A stretch of 64,000 bases of DNA, taken from the NCBI GenBank assembly GCA_944326085.1, contig CALVCL010000005.1, forward strand, positions 1-64,000, given 5' to 3'. The notes under the pieces were generated by a model that was not told the DNA's origin, ran no database searches, and saw only the letters and a list, made by a program, of their open reading frames with translations. Shown piece by piece: positions 20,262 through 28,360 of the stretch. This DNA comes from an uncultured Tidjanibacter sp. Lineage in GTDB: Bacteria > Bacteroidota > Bacteroidia > Bacteroidales > Rikenellaceae. The translations under genes and the position numbers were made by a program. Numbering within the stretch: the first letter of the stretch is position 1; each line of letters begins with the position of its first letter.

Positions 20262-20780
20262 ATGGAAGAGAGAGGATACATACGCATATATACAGGAAAC
20301 GGACAGGGTAAAACTACTGCAGCATTCGGTCTTGCCGTCCGAGCCCTTGAAGCAGGACGCAGCGTATTCATAGGGCAGTTCGTAAAAAGCATGAAGTACA
20401 ATGAAACGGGACTTACCAACCACTACCCCGCATTGACAATAAAGCAATACGGATGCAGCTGTTTTATCAACCGTTCCCCCGCATCGGAAGATGCCGAAGC
20501 CGCCGCCCACGGCTGGGAAGAGTGCCGCAGGTTTCTGAAGGAGGGCACATTCGACATGGTGGTTCTCGACGAACTTAACATAGCCCTGTTTTACGGACTT
20601 CTATCCAGCGAGGACATACTTGCCGGACTACGCGAACGCGACAGCCGCGTCGAGGTTGTCATTACAGGCCGCTATGCACCGCAGAAACTTATTGACGCCG
20701 CCGACCTCGTGACAGAGATGCGCGAGGTAACCCACTACTACAGCCGCGGAGTACTATCGCGCTTCGGGTTTGACCGATAG
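20262..20780 (+). CDS. cobO: Cob(I)yrinic acid a,c-diamide adenosyltransferase
   Basis: 172 residues of the CobA/CobO/BtuR family. It adds the 5'-deoxyadenosyl group to corrinoid cobalt to give the active B12 coenzyme. The P-loop GNGQGKTT is at 12-19, and the central strand FDMVVLDELNIAL holds the Walker B-like segment. The length is normal. No other cobalamin genes and no cobalamin riboswitch are seen nearby; it lies 14 bp after priA and is probably co-transcribed with it. The gene ends 10 bp from the convergent BAHD gene. Confidence 0.92.
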   Translation: MEERGYIRIYTGNGQGKTTAAFGLAVRALEAGRSVFIGQFVKSMKYNETGLTNHYPALTIKQYGCSCFINRSPASEDAEAAAHGWEECRRFLKEGTFDMVVLDELNIALFYGLLSSEDILAGLRERDSRVEVVITGRYAPQKLIDAADLVTEMREVTHYYSRGVLSRFGFDR

Positions 20781-20790
20781 GACTTTCGGT

Positions 20791-22095
20791 TCAAAACTCC
20801 ACACCATATCCGCGCAACACCTCGGCGAACATTTTCCGTGCTCCCGCGGCATCCATTATCTTACCGAGACTGCCCGTAAACAACACCTCTACACCGGGCC
20901 TGTCAGATGGCATGGGCCAAAACCTTATCTGGTCCGGCAGGTCGTGAGGCAGCACCGCCACAAGTTCTCCTTCGCCAAAATCGACGTTATATAGCGGAAA
21001 TTTCATAAAATCGTTGATATACAGCGTAGTGGGACGCTTCGCCGTCATTCCAGCAAGATCAAACACCAACATCGGCAACTTATAATATACGGCATTGAAA
21101 TATAAGGCAGCATACCGCGCCAACTCTTCACCGCCATTCCCGAACAATCTGGAGAGCATTACATTCTCCTTCTCCACAATATCATACAGTGTGTCGCCAG
21201 CATGAAATTCCACCATCACATTGCATACGGCATTACCGGAAAAAGCCGACGTCACACCACCCGTCCGCCCGCGCATGTCGACAGTGGTCACGAGCTGACA
21301 TTTTATGTCGTCCGCATGGTGCAATGCCATAAAACAGGCCTTTACCGTCAGGGCCGACAGCAATGTATGCATGCCGAAACTTCTGCCGTGACGTGCGGCA
21401 AAGGCGTCACGAAAACGTTCCAAAACGGCAAGCGGCAATTCCACCGACTTCGCCCTGCGCATCAATGTTCCTGTAATCCTGCCGACAACGGCATCGACAA
21501 GCTGCCCAATCCCCAAATGGCTCCATCCTGCCTGTGCAATGGTTCTCTCAACATCTGCACGAGACATTCTGCCAACCGCACCAAACAAGGTATTATCCAG
21601 CGAAGGTTTCTGCGGTCGGATACCGCGGCACAAACACCCCCAGTTATCAACCATGCCGTAAAAGGCGGCACCGTCCATCACCACATGGGCTGCCCAGACG
21701 CTTAACACCGTACCGTCAGCAAGATAGGTTACACGCACACTCAACAATGGCGCCTTACCTGCCCTCACTCTGCGCATGTTCATCCCAGCTCCGAACCTTA
21801 CCGCCGCTTTAGGCATTGCCGCAACTGCAGCAACATTCAGACGAGGTTCATCATCCACGGCAAATGATACTCCGGAATTGTCAAAACGAATACGCTTCAT
21901 GCCGTCAATACGTCCGCCAAGCTGCGGATACATATCCAATATCTGCCCCAGTCCGTCACGCAGCAACTTTTCATCGAGTTTGCCTCGGAACAGCCACGTG
22001 CCGCGTATCACCATACCGGCACATGACACATCAAGAACTGACAAACCGTACTCTCCCGACAATCCGCATTGCGCCCTTACAACAACCTTCTTCAT
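20791..22095 (-). CDS. BAHD-type acyl-CoA-dependent acyltransferase
   Basis: 434 residues. The pattern matches the BAHD transferase family (PF02458-like), which moves acyl groups from CoA thioesters to alcohols or amines and is best known from plants and fungi. Visible hallmarks in the right order and spacing: the catalytic HVVMD (HxxxD, 137-141) followed by G; VDMRGR (272-277) then SGNAV (287-291), as in the VDxRxR...GN segment; and FPLYNVDFGEGE with DFGEG at 372-376, the BAHD DFGWG motif with Trp replaced by Glu. Both halves of the pseudo-symmetric fold are present. Soluble, no signal peptide. The start at 22095 is preferred over 22125. Substrates cannot be told from context. Confidence 0.85.
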   Translation of the reverse strand: MKKVVVRAQCGLSGEYGLSVLDVSCAGMVIRGTWLFRGKLDEKLLRDGLGQILDMYPQLGGRIDGMKRIRFDNSGVSFAVDDEPRLNVAAVAAMPKAAVRFGAGMNMRRVRAGKAPLLSVRVTYLADGTVLSVWAAHVVMDGAAFYGMVDNWGCLCRGIRPQKPSLDNTLFGAVGRMSRADVERTIAQAGWSHLGIGQLVDAVVGRITGTLMRRAKSVELPLAVLERFRDAFAARHGRSFGMHTLLSALTVKACFMALHHADDIKCQLVTTVDMRGRTGGVTSAFSGNAVCNVMVEFHAGDTLYDIVEKENVMLSRLFGNGGEELARYAALYFNAVYYKLPMLVFDLAGMTAKRPTTLYINDFMKFPLYNVDFGEGELVAVLPHDLPDQIRFWPMPSDRPGVEVLFTGSLGKIMDAAGARKMFAEVLRGYGVEF

Positions 22096-22210
22096 ATCCG
22101 AATATTTTCTACGCAAGGTATACAAAACCCTTCAACATTACAACGGCATACACATTCGGAGCAAAACAACATTTTTTATTATATAACAATTGTTGTTTGT
22201 CATTATTTAT

Positions 22211-22218
22211 TAAATTTG
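22211..22218 (+). promoter_or_regulatory. Candidate -7 element for the LRR lipoprotein gene
   Basis: TAAATTTG matches TAnnTTTG and overlaps the left arm of the inverted repeat at 22213. Several TTG/TTTG words precede it (22190-22199), but none is at the ideal spacing. Confidence 0.5.
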
Positions 22219-22252
22219 TTAAAGCATAATTTAAACTATGCTTTAACAAATT
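22213..22252. repeat. 16-bp perfect inverted repeat, possible operator or mRNA 5' hairpin
   Basis: Arms 22213-22228 and 22237-22252 (AATTTGTTAAAGCATA and its exact complement) are separated by 8 bp. The repeat lies between the divergent BAHD and LRR lipoprotein genes, ends 19 bp before the lipoprotein ATG and overlaps a candidate -7 element. A second short palindrome AACAATTGTT is at 22185-22194. It could be a repressor site or a hairpin at the start of the lipoprotein mRNA. It lacks a G/C-rich stem, so it is unlikely to be a terminator. Confidence 0.8.
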
Positions 22253-22270
22253 ATCCTAAAGTCAGAAAGT

Positions 22271-23428
22271 ATGAAAAAATTTTTCAATTTATGCTGTGTG
22301 GCAATGGCATGCACTGCAATGATGTCATCATGCCAGAATGACGTAGAATACACCGGCCAACTTCCAACAGTGACAACAGATGCTCCCACCGAGATAACCG
22401 CAAATTCCGTATCAATTGACGTAAACGTATCGGGAGAAAACATCACCGACAGTGGTGTATGCTACTCAACCGAACAGGAGCCTACTATCGACGACATGAT
22501 AGTAAGCGAAGGCAAACACGTCGGCAAACTCACCATCACCATTACCGACCTTACCCCCGAGACAGTATATTACGTACGCGGTTATGCCACCAACCCCGTC
22601 GGTACTGCCTACAGCGAAACACAGACTTTCACTACAATAGCTATCGACGAGACCATCGAATTCTCCGACCCGATATTTGAACAGTACTGCCTTACAGAGT
22701 TCGATGCGAACAATGACGGCAAGATTTCCCTTTCGGAAGCCAAACGCGCAACCAACATAACAATCAACCAGAAAGGTATATCCTCGATTGACGAAATACA
22801 CTACTTTACCGAACTTACACAACTTGTATGCAACGACAACAATCTCACCTCAATAGATGTCAGCAAGAACGCCAAACTCACCATGCTCTACTGTCAGAAC
22901 AACAAACTGACATCGATTAACGTCAACAATTCCAAACTTGAAAACCTCAACGTAGGCAACAATCAGCTCACAACACTCGATCTCAGCGGCAGTCCACGAC
23001 TAACGACATTGAACTGCGACGACAATCAGCTCTCTACGCTTGACATCAGCAAATGTCCGGCTCTTACAGACCTTTACTGCCAGGCCAACCAACTGTCGGA
23101 ACTGAACCTGTCCCGCAATACCAAACTGACTATCCTTGTCTGCTCATCCAATCCCATGACATCACTCGACGTAACCAAGAATACAGCCTTAACGGGTATT
23201 AGCTGTTCGGCGTGCCAACTGACATCTCTCAACCTCACATACAACACGGCGCTGGAAACGCTGATATGCGACGATAACCTGTTCACCACACTTGATGTCA
23301 GCTCCGCTACAGCACTGCTCCTACTCTACTGCAATGACAACCCCCACCTCGAAACTCTTGTAATGGGAGCAGGGCAGTCCATCTCTATCCTCGACAAGGA
23401 CGACCATACGCAGATAATAACCAAATAA
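22271..23428 (+). CDS. Surface lipoprotein with leucine-rich repeats
   Basis: 385 residues with a lipoprotein signal (MKKFFNLCCVAMACTAMMSS, lipidated C21). The residues after the cysteine, QNDVE, resemble the acidic lipoprotein export signal that sends Bacteroidota lipoproteins to the cell surface. A fibronectin III-like domain (about 32-127) is followed by an EF-hand-like loop DANNDGKISLSE (145-156) and about nine 21-residue repeats (180-370) of the form LxCxxNxLTxLDVSxNxxLxx. The repeat type is like internalin-J and many Bacteroidota surface proteins. Such proteins usually bind other proteins or glycans; the ligand is unknown. It is followed by a strong terminator. Confidence 0.88.
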   Translation: MKKFFNLCCVAMACTAMMSSCQNDVEYTGQLPTVTTDAPTEITANSVSIDVNVSGENITDSGVCYSTEQEPTIDDMIVSEGKHVGKLTITITDLTPETVYYVRGYATNPVGTAYSETQTFTTIAIDETIEFSDPIFEQYCLTEFDANNDGKISLSEAKRATNITINQKGISSIDEIHYFTELTQLVCNDNNLTSIDVSKNAKLTMLYCQNNKLTSINVNNSKLENLNVGNNQLTTLDLSGSPRLTTLNCDDNQLSTLDISKCPALTDLYCQANQLSELNLSRNTKLTILVCSSNPMTSLDVTKNTALTGISCSACQLTSLNLTYNTALETLICDDNLFTTLDVSSATALLLLYCNDNPHLETLVMGAGQSISILDKDDHTQIITK

Positions 23429-23444
23429 TCTTTCCAGACTTATC

Positions 23445-23481
23445 AAAACAGGGAAGATGCGGACCGCATCTTCCCTGTTTT
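23445..23481. terminator. Terminator after the LRR lipoprotein gene
   Basis: A nearly uninterrupted 18-bp stem, AAAACAGGGAAGATGCGG / CCGCATCTTCCCTGTTTT, ends in T-runs on both strands. Confidence 0.88.
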
Positions 23482-23495
23482 GATATACGACACAA

Positions 23496-23523
23496 AAGGC
23501 GCACCTATTTTTCGGTGCGCCTT
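23496..23523 (-). terminator. Terminator of the zinc metallopeptidase gene
   Basis: Ten-bp stem AAGGCGCACC / GGTGCGCCTT with an 8-nt loop, followed on the minus strand by TTGTG. It lies 23 bp past the stop of the protease gene. Confidence 0.7.
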
Positions 23524-23546
23524 ATGATTTGCATTGCTATTACTGT

Positions 23547-24221
23547 CTACTCGCGGCGGGCTATGCCTATGTAATATAACAGCGTTGCAATTGCGCTGAT
23601 GGCAGCCACAACATAAGTGCTTGCAGCCCATTTCAAAGCCGTACCGGCCTGCGTCAGTGCCTGACCGCTGAGCGTACCGCTCGACCCGAGCCACTGCATG
23701 GCACGTGCCGATGCGTTGAACTCCACCGGCAACGTCACAAGTGAGAATACGGCCGACATGGCAATCATGGCAATACCGAGCCAAAACACGGCCGGCATCG
23801 TATTAATAAGAAACAGCCCGAACAGTATCACAATAAAGGCCCACTGCGACGAAAAACTGATTACGGGCACAAGAGCCGAACGCAAACGCAACGGAGCATA
23901 TTCGCAGGCATCCTGCAAAGCATGTCCGGTTTCATGGGCAGCCACCGCAGCGGCAGCGACACTCGTAGAATTGTAAACGCTTTCGCTGAGATTTATGGTC
24001 TTGTTGGCGGGATTGTAGTGGTCGGTAAGGTGACCTCTGGTAGATATCACCTGTACATTGTAAACACCGTTTTCACGAAGCATCTTTTCAGCCACCTCCC
24101 TGCCCGTCAATCCACCGGCCATGGGAACTTTGGAATATTTGGAAAAAACGGACTGGAGCTTGCCCTGCACGATTAAACCCACAATTCCAATAACAATAAG
24201 CAATATCCACTCTATCGACAT
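23547..24221 (-). CDS. Membrane zinc metallopeptidase, YugP family
   Basis: 224 residues, PF04298-like. An N-terminal membrane segment (about 4-20) is followed by a soluble part with the zinc motif HETGH near residues 106-110 (AAVAAHETGHALQDA) and three or four further membrane segments. SKVPMAGGLTGREVAEKML and the conserved DHYNPANKTINLSE before the zinc site are typical of the family. It is predicted to cleave membrane-near proteins; no substrate is known. The gene stands alone. Confidence 0.9.
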   Translation of the reverse strand: MSIEWILLIVIGIVGLIVQGKLQSVFSKYSKVPMAGGLTGREVAEKMLRENGVYNVQVISTRGHLTDHYNPANKTINLSESVYNSTSVAAAAVAAHETGHALQDACEYAPLRLRSALVPVISFSSQWAFIVILFGLFLINTMPAVFWLGIAMIAMSAVFSLVTLPVEFNASARAMQWLGSSGTLSGQALTQAGTALKWAASTYVVAAISAIATLLYYIGIARRE

Positions 24222-24320
24222 AAACGAACAAATTAATTACTTAACTACAGACAATAAACGCACAATCCGCCGAACTATTGTATCCGTACGGAAATCTCAT
24301 CGGCCAACAAATCATGTCCG

Positions 24321-25085
24321 CTACATCTCCTTTTTGTTGTAATAGGAGTTGGCCTGCGATATGGGAGTTACAACCACCTCATCGACATTGACATGCGCCG
24401 GCTGTGTCACCGCCCACAATATAATCTGTGCGATATCCTCGCCCTTGAGCGGACGTATGCCTTCGTACACCTTGTCGGCTTTTTCCTTGTCTCCATGGAA
24501 ACGTATGATGGAAAATTCAGTTTCCACTTTTCCCGGACGTATCTCGGTAACTTTCACGCCGGTACCGAGCAGGTCGATACGCATACCGCGGCTGAGCGCA
24601 TGCACGGCATGCTTGGTTGCACAGTAAACATTACCGTTTTCATAAGCCTCCGTTCCAGCTATCGAGCCCAGGTTGACGATGTGTCCGCCACCTTGCTTTG
24701 CCATACGTTCGGAGATTATGCGGGCCATATAGATGAAACCCTTGATGTTGATGTCTATCACTTCGTCCCAGTTGCGCACGTCGCCTTCCTGAAACTTCAC
24801 CAGGTCAGTCGCACGACCGGCATTGTTGACAAGTATATCTATGTGGCGATACTCCTCCGGCATGGAATCGAGGGCAGCCAGACCGCGCCGATAATCCCTC
24901 ACGTCAAAGCACATCACATGTATCTTGGTACCGTAAGCATTTTTCAACTCTTTCTTGAGTTCGCGGAGGCGTTCGGCACGACGACCGGTAACTATAAGGT
25001 CATAATCGCCCGTCGAAGCGAACAGCCTTGCAGTCGCCTCACCTATTCCGGAGGTAGCTCCGGTTATCATTGCTACTTTTTTCAT
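24321..25085 (-). CDS. Short-chain dehydrogenase/reductase (YdfG-like)
   Basis: 254 residues. Classical SDR with the NADP-binding TGATSGIG (8-15), NNAG, and the catalytic Ser/Tyr/Lys in GSIAGTEAYENGNVYCATKHA (YxxxK). An Arg-rich stretch after the first strand (TGRRAERLRELKKEL) favours NADP(H). Closest by recall to YdfG, which oxidises serine, threonine and 3-hydroxy acids. The start at 25085 is chosen since the extra 20 residues of the longer frame do not fit the family. It diverges from the permease gene. Confidence 0.9.
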   Translation of the reverse strand: MKKVAMITGATSGIGEATARLFASTGDYDLIVTGRRAERLRELKKELKNAYGTKIHVMCFDVRDYRRGLAALDSMPEEYRHIDILVNNAGRATDLVKFQEGDVRNWDEVIDINIKGFIYMARIISERMAKQGGGHIVNLGSIAGTEAYENGNVYCATKHAVHALSRGMRIDLLGTGVKVTEIRPGKVETEFSIIRFHGDKEKADKVYEGIRPLKGEDIAQIILWAVTQPAHVNVDEVVVTPISQANSYYNKKEM

Positions 25086-25182
25086 ATCACTCGGATTGAA
25101 CACCTTATTTTGCGTAAAGCTACGAAGAAAGACGTGAAAATACAATTTCGCGCGGTAGTTTTAAATCATGCACCATTTGCAT

Positions 25183-25190
25183 TAACTTTG
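25183..25190 (+). promoter_or_regulatory. Candidate -7 element for the LolC/E-like permease gene
   Basis: TAACTTTG matches TAnnTTTG, 34 bp before the first ATG. No clear -33 TTTG is seen. Confidence 0.45.
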
Positions 25191-25224
25191 CGGTACGGCA
25201 CGTAAGGCTGCATCCACGCAGCAT

Positions 25225-26493
25225 ATGCCGACCGAATTACCCATGCACCGAATAAACACAGAGATGTTCATTGCGCGGCGCATCTCGTCGCGCGGCGCAG
25301 GCAAAACCAATGTCATGGTGCGCATCGCCACGCTCACCGTTGCCTTAGGCATGGCCGTGATGATACTCGCCATGTCGGTTGTCATGGGCTTCAAGCACGA
25401 AATAACAGCCAAACTGGTTGGGTTCGGCGCACATGTAAAAATCACCAGTCTGCACTCCAACAATTCACTCGAGACCGATCCCATACGCATCGACACGATA
25501 CTGATGTCCGACATATCATTGCTGCCGAATTTTGCATCCATAGCGCCATACGCACTCAAAGGCGGCATGTTGAAGACCTCCGATGCGATACAGGGAGTGG
25601 CCCTCAAAGGTATAGGTCCCGACTACAACACCTGTTTCATCGGTGCCCACCTGCTGCGCGGCACACTCCCCGAGGTAAGCAATGAGACACGTACCAAAGA
25701 CCTGCTCATTTCCGAGAATATAGCACGGCTCATCGGGCTCGATGTAAACGACAGGGTGGAGATACTGTTCATCAATACCTCGCGTCCCGTACGCCGCGAC
25801 CGTTTCAAGATATGCGGCATCTATTCCACCGGCATGGATGAATTTGACAATTCCATGACATTTACCGACATACGCAACATACAGCGTCTCAACGGCTGGG
25901 ATGAAGAGCAGATATCGGGCTACGAAGTGATGACAGATGATTTCGGACGGCTCGACGAGTTCACCCAATCGGTTTACGATGCAGTATTCGACAACGCCGA
26001 GCACACAGACGATGTACTGAAGGTCGAAGACATCGTAACCCTTAATCCTAACACATTCGACTGGCTGCGTGCCCATAATGTCAATGCGGCAGTGATAATC
26101 GTAATAATGCTGCTCGTCGCTTTCCTCAACATGGTATCCGCCATGCTCATAATACTGCTTGAGAAGACATCAATGATAGGTGTGCTCAAGGCACTCGGCA
26201 TGCGCAACCGCAACGTGCAGAAAGTGTTTATCCTGCGCTCGGGCAAAATAATCCTGCGGGGTATCGCTGCCGGCAACATCATAGGACTGGGCCTGGCCGC
26301 AATACAGCACTGCACGGGACTCATAAAACTCGACAGCACAGGCTACATGCTGTCCGAAGTACCTATAAGCTTCGACTGGGAATGGTGGCTGGCGCTCAAC
26401 ACGGGCATTCCGTTCGTCATGCTGCTGCTCATGGCCATACCGGCATTGGCTGTATCGGCCGTAAAACCCGAAAGAACCATAAGATACCAATAA
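25225..26493 (+). CDS. LolC/LolE-like ABC transporter permease
   Basis: 422 residues of the FtsX/LolC permease type. One membrane segment near residues 35-58 is followed by a large periplasmic domain (about 60-285), then three membrane segments (about 288-315, 345-365, 390-412). In LolCDE such permeases lift lipoproteins from the inner membrane for transfer to the outer membrane. The ATPase gene is not adjacent. ATG codons at 25225 and 25243 are both possible starts. The next gene, menG, follows after 55 bp, so this may begin an operon of four genes. Confidence 0.85.
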   Translation: MPTELPMHRINTEMFIARRISSRGAGKTNVMVRIATLTVALGMAVMILAMSVVMGFKHEITAKLVGFGAHVKITSLHSNNSLETDPIRIDTILMSDISLLPNFASIAPYALKGGMLKTSDAIQGVALKGIGPDYNTCFIGAHLLRGTLPEVSNETRTKDLLISENIARLIGLDVNDRVEILFINTSRPVRRDRFKICGIYSTGMDEFDNSMTFTDIRNIQRLNGWDEEQISGYEVMTDDFGRLDEFTQSVYDAVFDNAEHTDDVLKVEDIVTLNPNTFDWLRAHNVNAAVIIVIMLLVAFLNMVSAMLIILLEKTSMIGVLKALGMRNRNVQKVFILRSGKIILRGIAAGNIIGLGLAAIQHCTGLIKLDSTGYMLSEVPISFDWEWWLALNTGIPFVMLLLMAIPALAVSAVKPERTIRYQ

Positions 26494-26548
26494 CTCCCAT
26501 CGACCGTTATATTACAATTAATACAAGACATAAGGCCGCTCCAAAAAC

Positions 26549-27253
26549 ATGGACAACAACAAAAAAGAACAGGTACGCAAAATGTTCGACAGTATCGCTC
26601 CAAGGTACGACCTGCTGAACCATCTTCTGTCGTTCGGCATAGACCGTCAGTGGCGTCGACGCACTGTGTCGTTCGTGGCTGCCGGACATCCGCACGACAT
26701 ACTTGACGTAGCTGCCGGCACAGGCGACATATCAATCGCCATGGCCCGACGAATACCCGGAACGACAATAACAGGCATTGACCTCTCCGAGGAGATGCTT
26801 GCCGCCGGCCGCACAAAAGTGTCGCACCGCAAACTGGACAACCGCATCACTCTGCTGTGCGGCGATGCGGAACGCATGCCGTTTGCCGATGCTTCGTTCG
26901 ATGCTGTCACCATAGGATTCGGCATACGCAACTTCAGCGATATAAAGGCCGGACTTGCAGAAGCCTACCGCGTGCTGCGGTCGGGCGGAAAACTGTTCAT
27001 ACTCGAATTTTCCACTCCGCACGGCATGGTATTCGGCCCACTGTACAGGTTCTATTTTCACAGGATACTGCCGGTGATAGGACGTCTCATATCAAAAGAC
27101 AGCTCGGCATACACATACCTGCCTAACTCGGTGGACCATTTTCCGGATAATTTACTATTTTTGCAAATGTTGGAGCATGCAGGATTTTCCGACTGCAAGG
27201 CACACAGGCAAATGCGTGGCATAGCCTATATTTACGAAGGGGAGAAAAAGTAA
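26549..27253 (+). CDS. menG: Demethylmenaquinone methyltransferase
   Basis: 234 residues, UbiE/MenG family. Adds the last methyl group in menaquinone synthesis using S-adenosylmethionine. VRKMFDSIAPRYDLLNHLLS at the N-terminus is the family signature. The SAM motif I is DILDVAAGTGDISIAMA, and GFGIRNFSDIKAGLAEAYRVLRSGG is the second family signature. Anaerobic Bacteroidales use menaquinone, which supports MenG over UbiE. Its stop overlaps the start of the next gene by one base. Confidence 0.95.
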   Translation: MDNNKKEQVRKMFDSIAPRYDLLNHLLSFGIDRQWRRRTVSFVAAGHPHDILDVAAGTGDISIAMARRIPGTTITGIDLSEEMLAAGRTKVSHRKLDNRITLLCGDAERMPFADASFDAVTIGFGIRNFSDIKAGLAEAYRVLRSGGKLFILEFSTPHGMVFGPLYRFYFHRILPVIGRLISKDSSAYTYLPNSVDHFPDNLLFLQMLEHAGFSDCKAHRQMRGIAYIYEGEKK

Positions 27254-27726
27254 TGAAGCGCCAAATCTCAATATTCATAGCTGCTGTATGTGCCGCGATT
27301 GCGTTGTCGGGATGCATTCGTATGGATGACATCGTACTGCACGGTGTATCCGACTTTGACGTGTCGCTGCAAGGTTCTCCTTCCGTAAGCGTAACCCTTG
27401 ACGTGGAAAATACCTCAAGCTACAATCTTTCCTTACATGATGCCTCATTCACCGTTACCGACCGCAATGGCAGCACGATAGGCAAGGCGATGGTTAGAGA
27501 TGCGCTCGATCTTCCACGCCGCAGCCGTACGGACCTTCACATCCCGATGAAACTTACATTCGACAATCCATTTAAGGCCTTGTCAATAGCAGGCGACATA
27601 GTCGGCAATGCCCCGTCACTTTTCGTTACGGGCAGTGTCACGGTAAAAGCCGGTTGCATCAAAAAGAAATTCAAGGCAGAGATGGTTCCATTCATGGAGT
27701 TTATGAAATATTTCTACGGTGAATAA
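27253..27726 (+). CDS. Lipoprotein with LEA14-like domain
   Basis: 157 residues. Signal peptide ending ALSGC, lipidated C21. The mature part resembles the LEA type 2 / water-stress fold (NDR-like beta sandwich): SVSVTLDVENTSSYNLSLHDASFTVTD is the typical opening. Function in bacteria is unknown; the domain is found in envelope proteins. It is translationally coupled to menG (shared A of TAATG). Confidence 0.75.
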   Translation: MKRQISIFIAAVCAAIALSGCIRMDDIVLHGVSDFDVSLQGSPSVSVTLDVENTSSYNLSLHDASFTVTDRNGSTIGKAMVRDALDLPRRSRTDLHIPMKLTFDNPFKALSIAGDIVGNAPSLFVTGSVTVKAGCIKKKFKAEMVPFMEFMKYFYGE

Positions 27727-27733
27727 ACACGAC

Positions 27734-28303
27734 ATGAAAGGCTCGCTAATAAAATACATGCTGACGGCACTTATCGCTGCGGCTGCATCCGGATATGTGC
27801 ACGGTCAAGACATTGCATCATTCCGTCAAACTCTGGCCCAGCCCGACTCGCTGGGTACCGTAGTCACCGTTTCGGAATACGGTAAGGCGGCAGATGCTAT
27901 CCGCATATATGACCAAAGCCCCAAAGCCGACGAAATATCCGGATACAGAATAAGAATATTCTTCGACAACGGTCAGAATGCCCGCAATGAGGCCATTGCC
28001 ACACAGGAACGCTTCAGGGAGGAGTTTCCAGGCATTCCAACATTTCTCGAATACGACAACCCGTCATATATTGTCACCGTAGGAAACTGCATTACAATGG
28101 ACGAAGCACTGTTGCTGTGGAATGAAGTAAGACGCAGCTTCAGCACGGCATTCCTATGGCGCGGGCAAATACCGATAGAGGAACTGTTAAGACGCGAGAA
28201 GTTGCCTATAGACAGCGCCGCGATGTCCACAGACTCTCTGTCGAATGCCGCACACGAATTTATGCCGCTCGGTACGGGAAACGACGGATATCGTCTAAAG
28301 TAA
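27734..28303 (+). CDS. Secreted SPOR-like domain protein
   Basis: 189 residues from the ATG at 27734; an earlier GTG at 27719 would overlap the previous gene by 8 bp. Signal peptide (MKGSLIKYMLTALIAAAASG, cleavage near VHGQD). Residues about 70-145 (GYRIRIFFDNGQNARNEA, then YIVTVGNCITMDEALLLWNEV) look like a SPOR domain, which binds denuded peptidoglycan at division sites. The remainder is unassigned. It sits last in the apparent permease-menG-lipoprotein-SPOR operon. Confidence 0.7.
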   Translation: MKGSLIKYMLTALIAAAASGYVHGQDIASFRQTLAQPDSLGTVVTVSEYGKAADAIRIYDQSPKADEISGYRIRIFFDNGQNARNEAIATQERFREEFPGIPTFLEYDNPSYIVTVGNCITMDEALLLWNEVRRSFSTAFLWRGQIPIEELLRREKLPIDSAAMSTDSLSNAAHEFMPLGTGNDGYRLK

Positions 28304-28360
28304 CTGACAATAAACACACGCCAATAACATTCATCCAACAATTTTAAATTTTAAACAGCT

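Noticed and set aside
22820-23400. Regularly spaced 60-63 nt repeats, at first sight like a repeat array
   Set aside because: They code for in-frame 21-residue leucine-rich repeats and are not near-identical in sequence, so this is not a CRISPR array.
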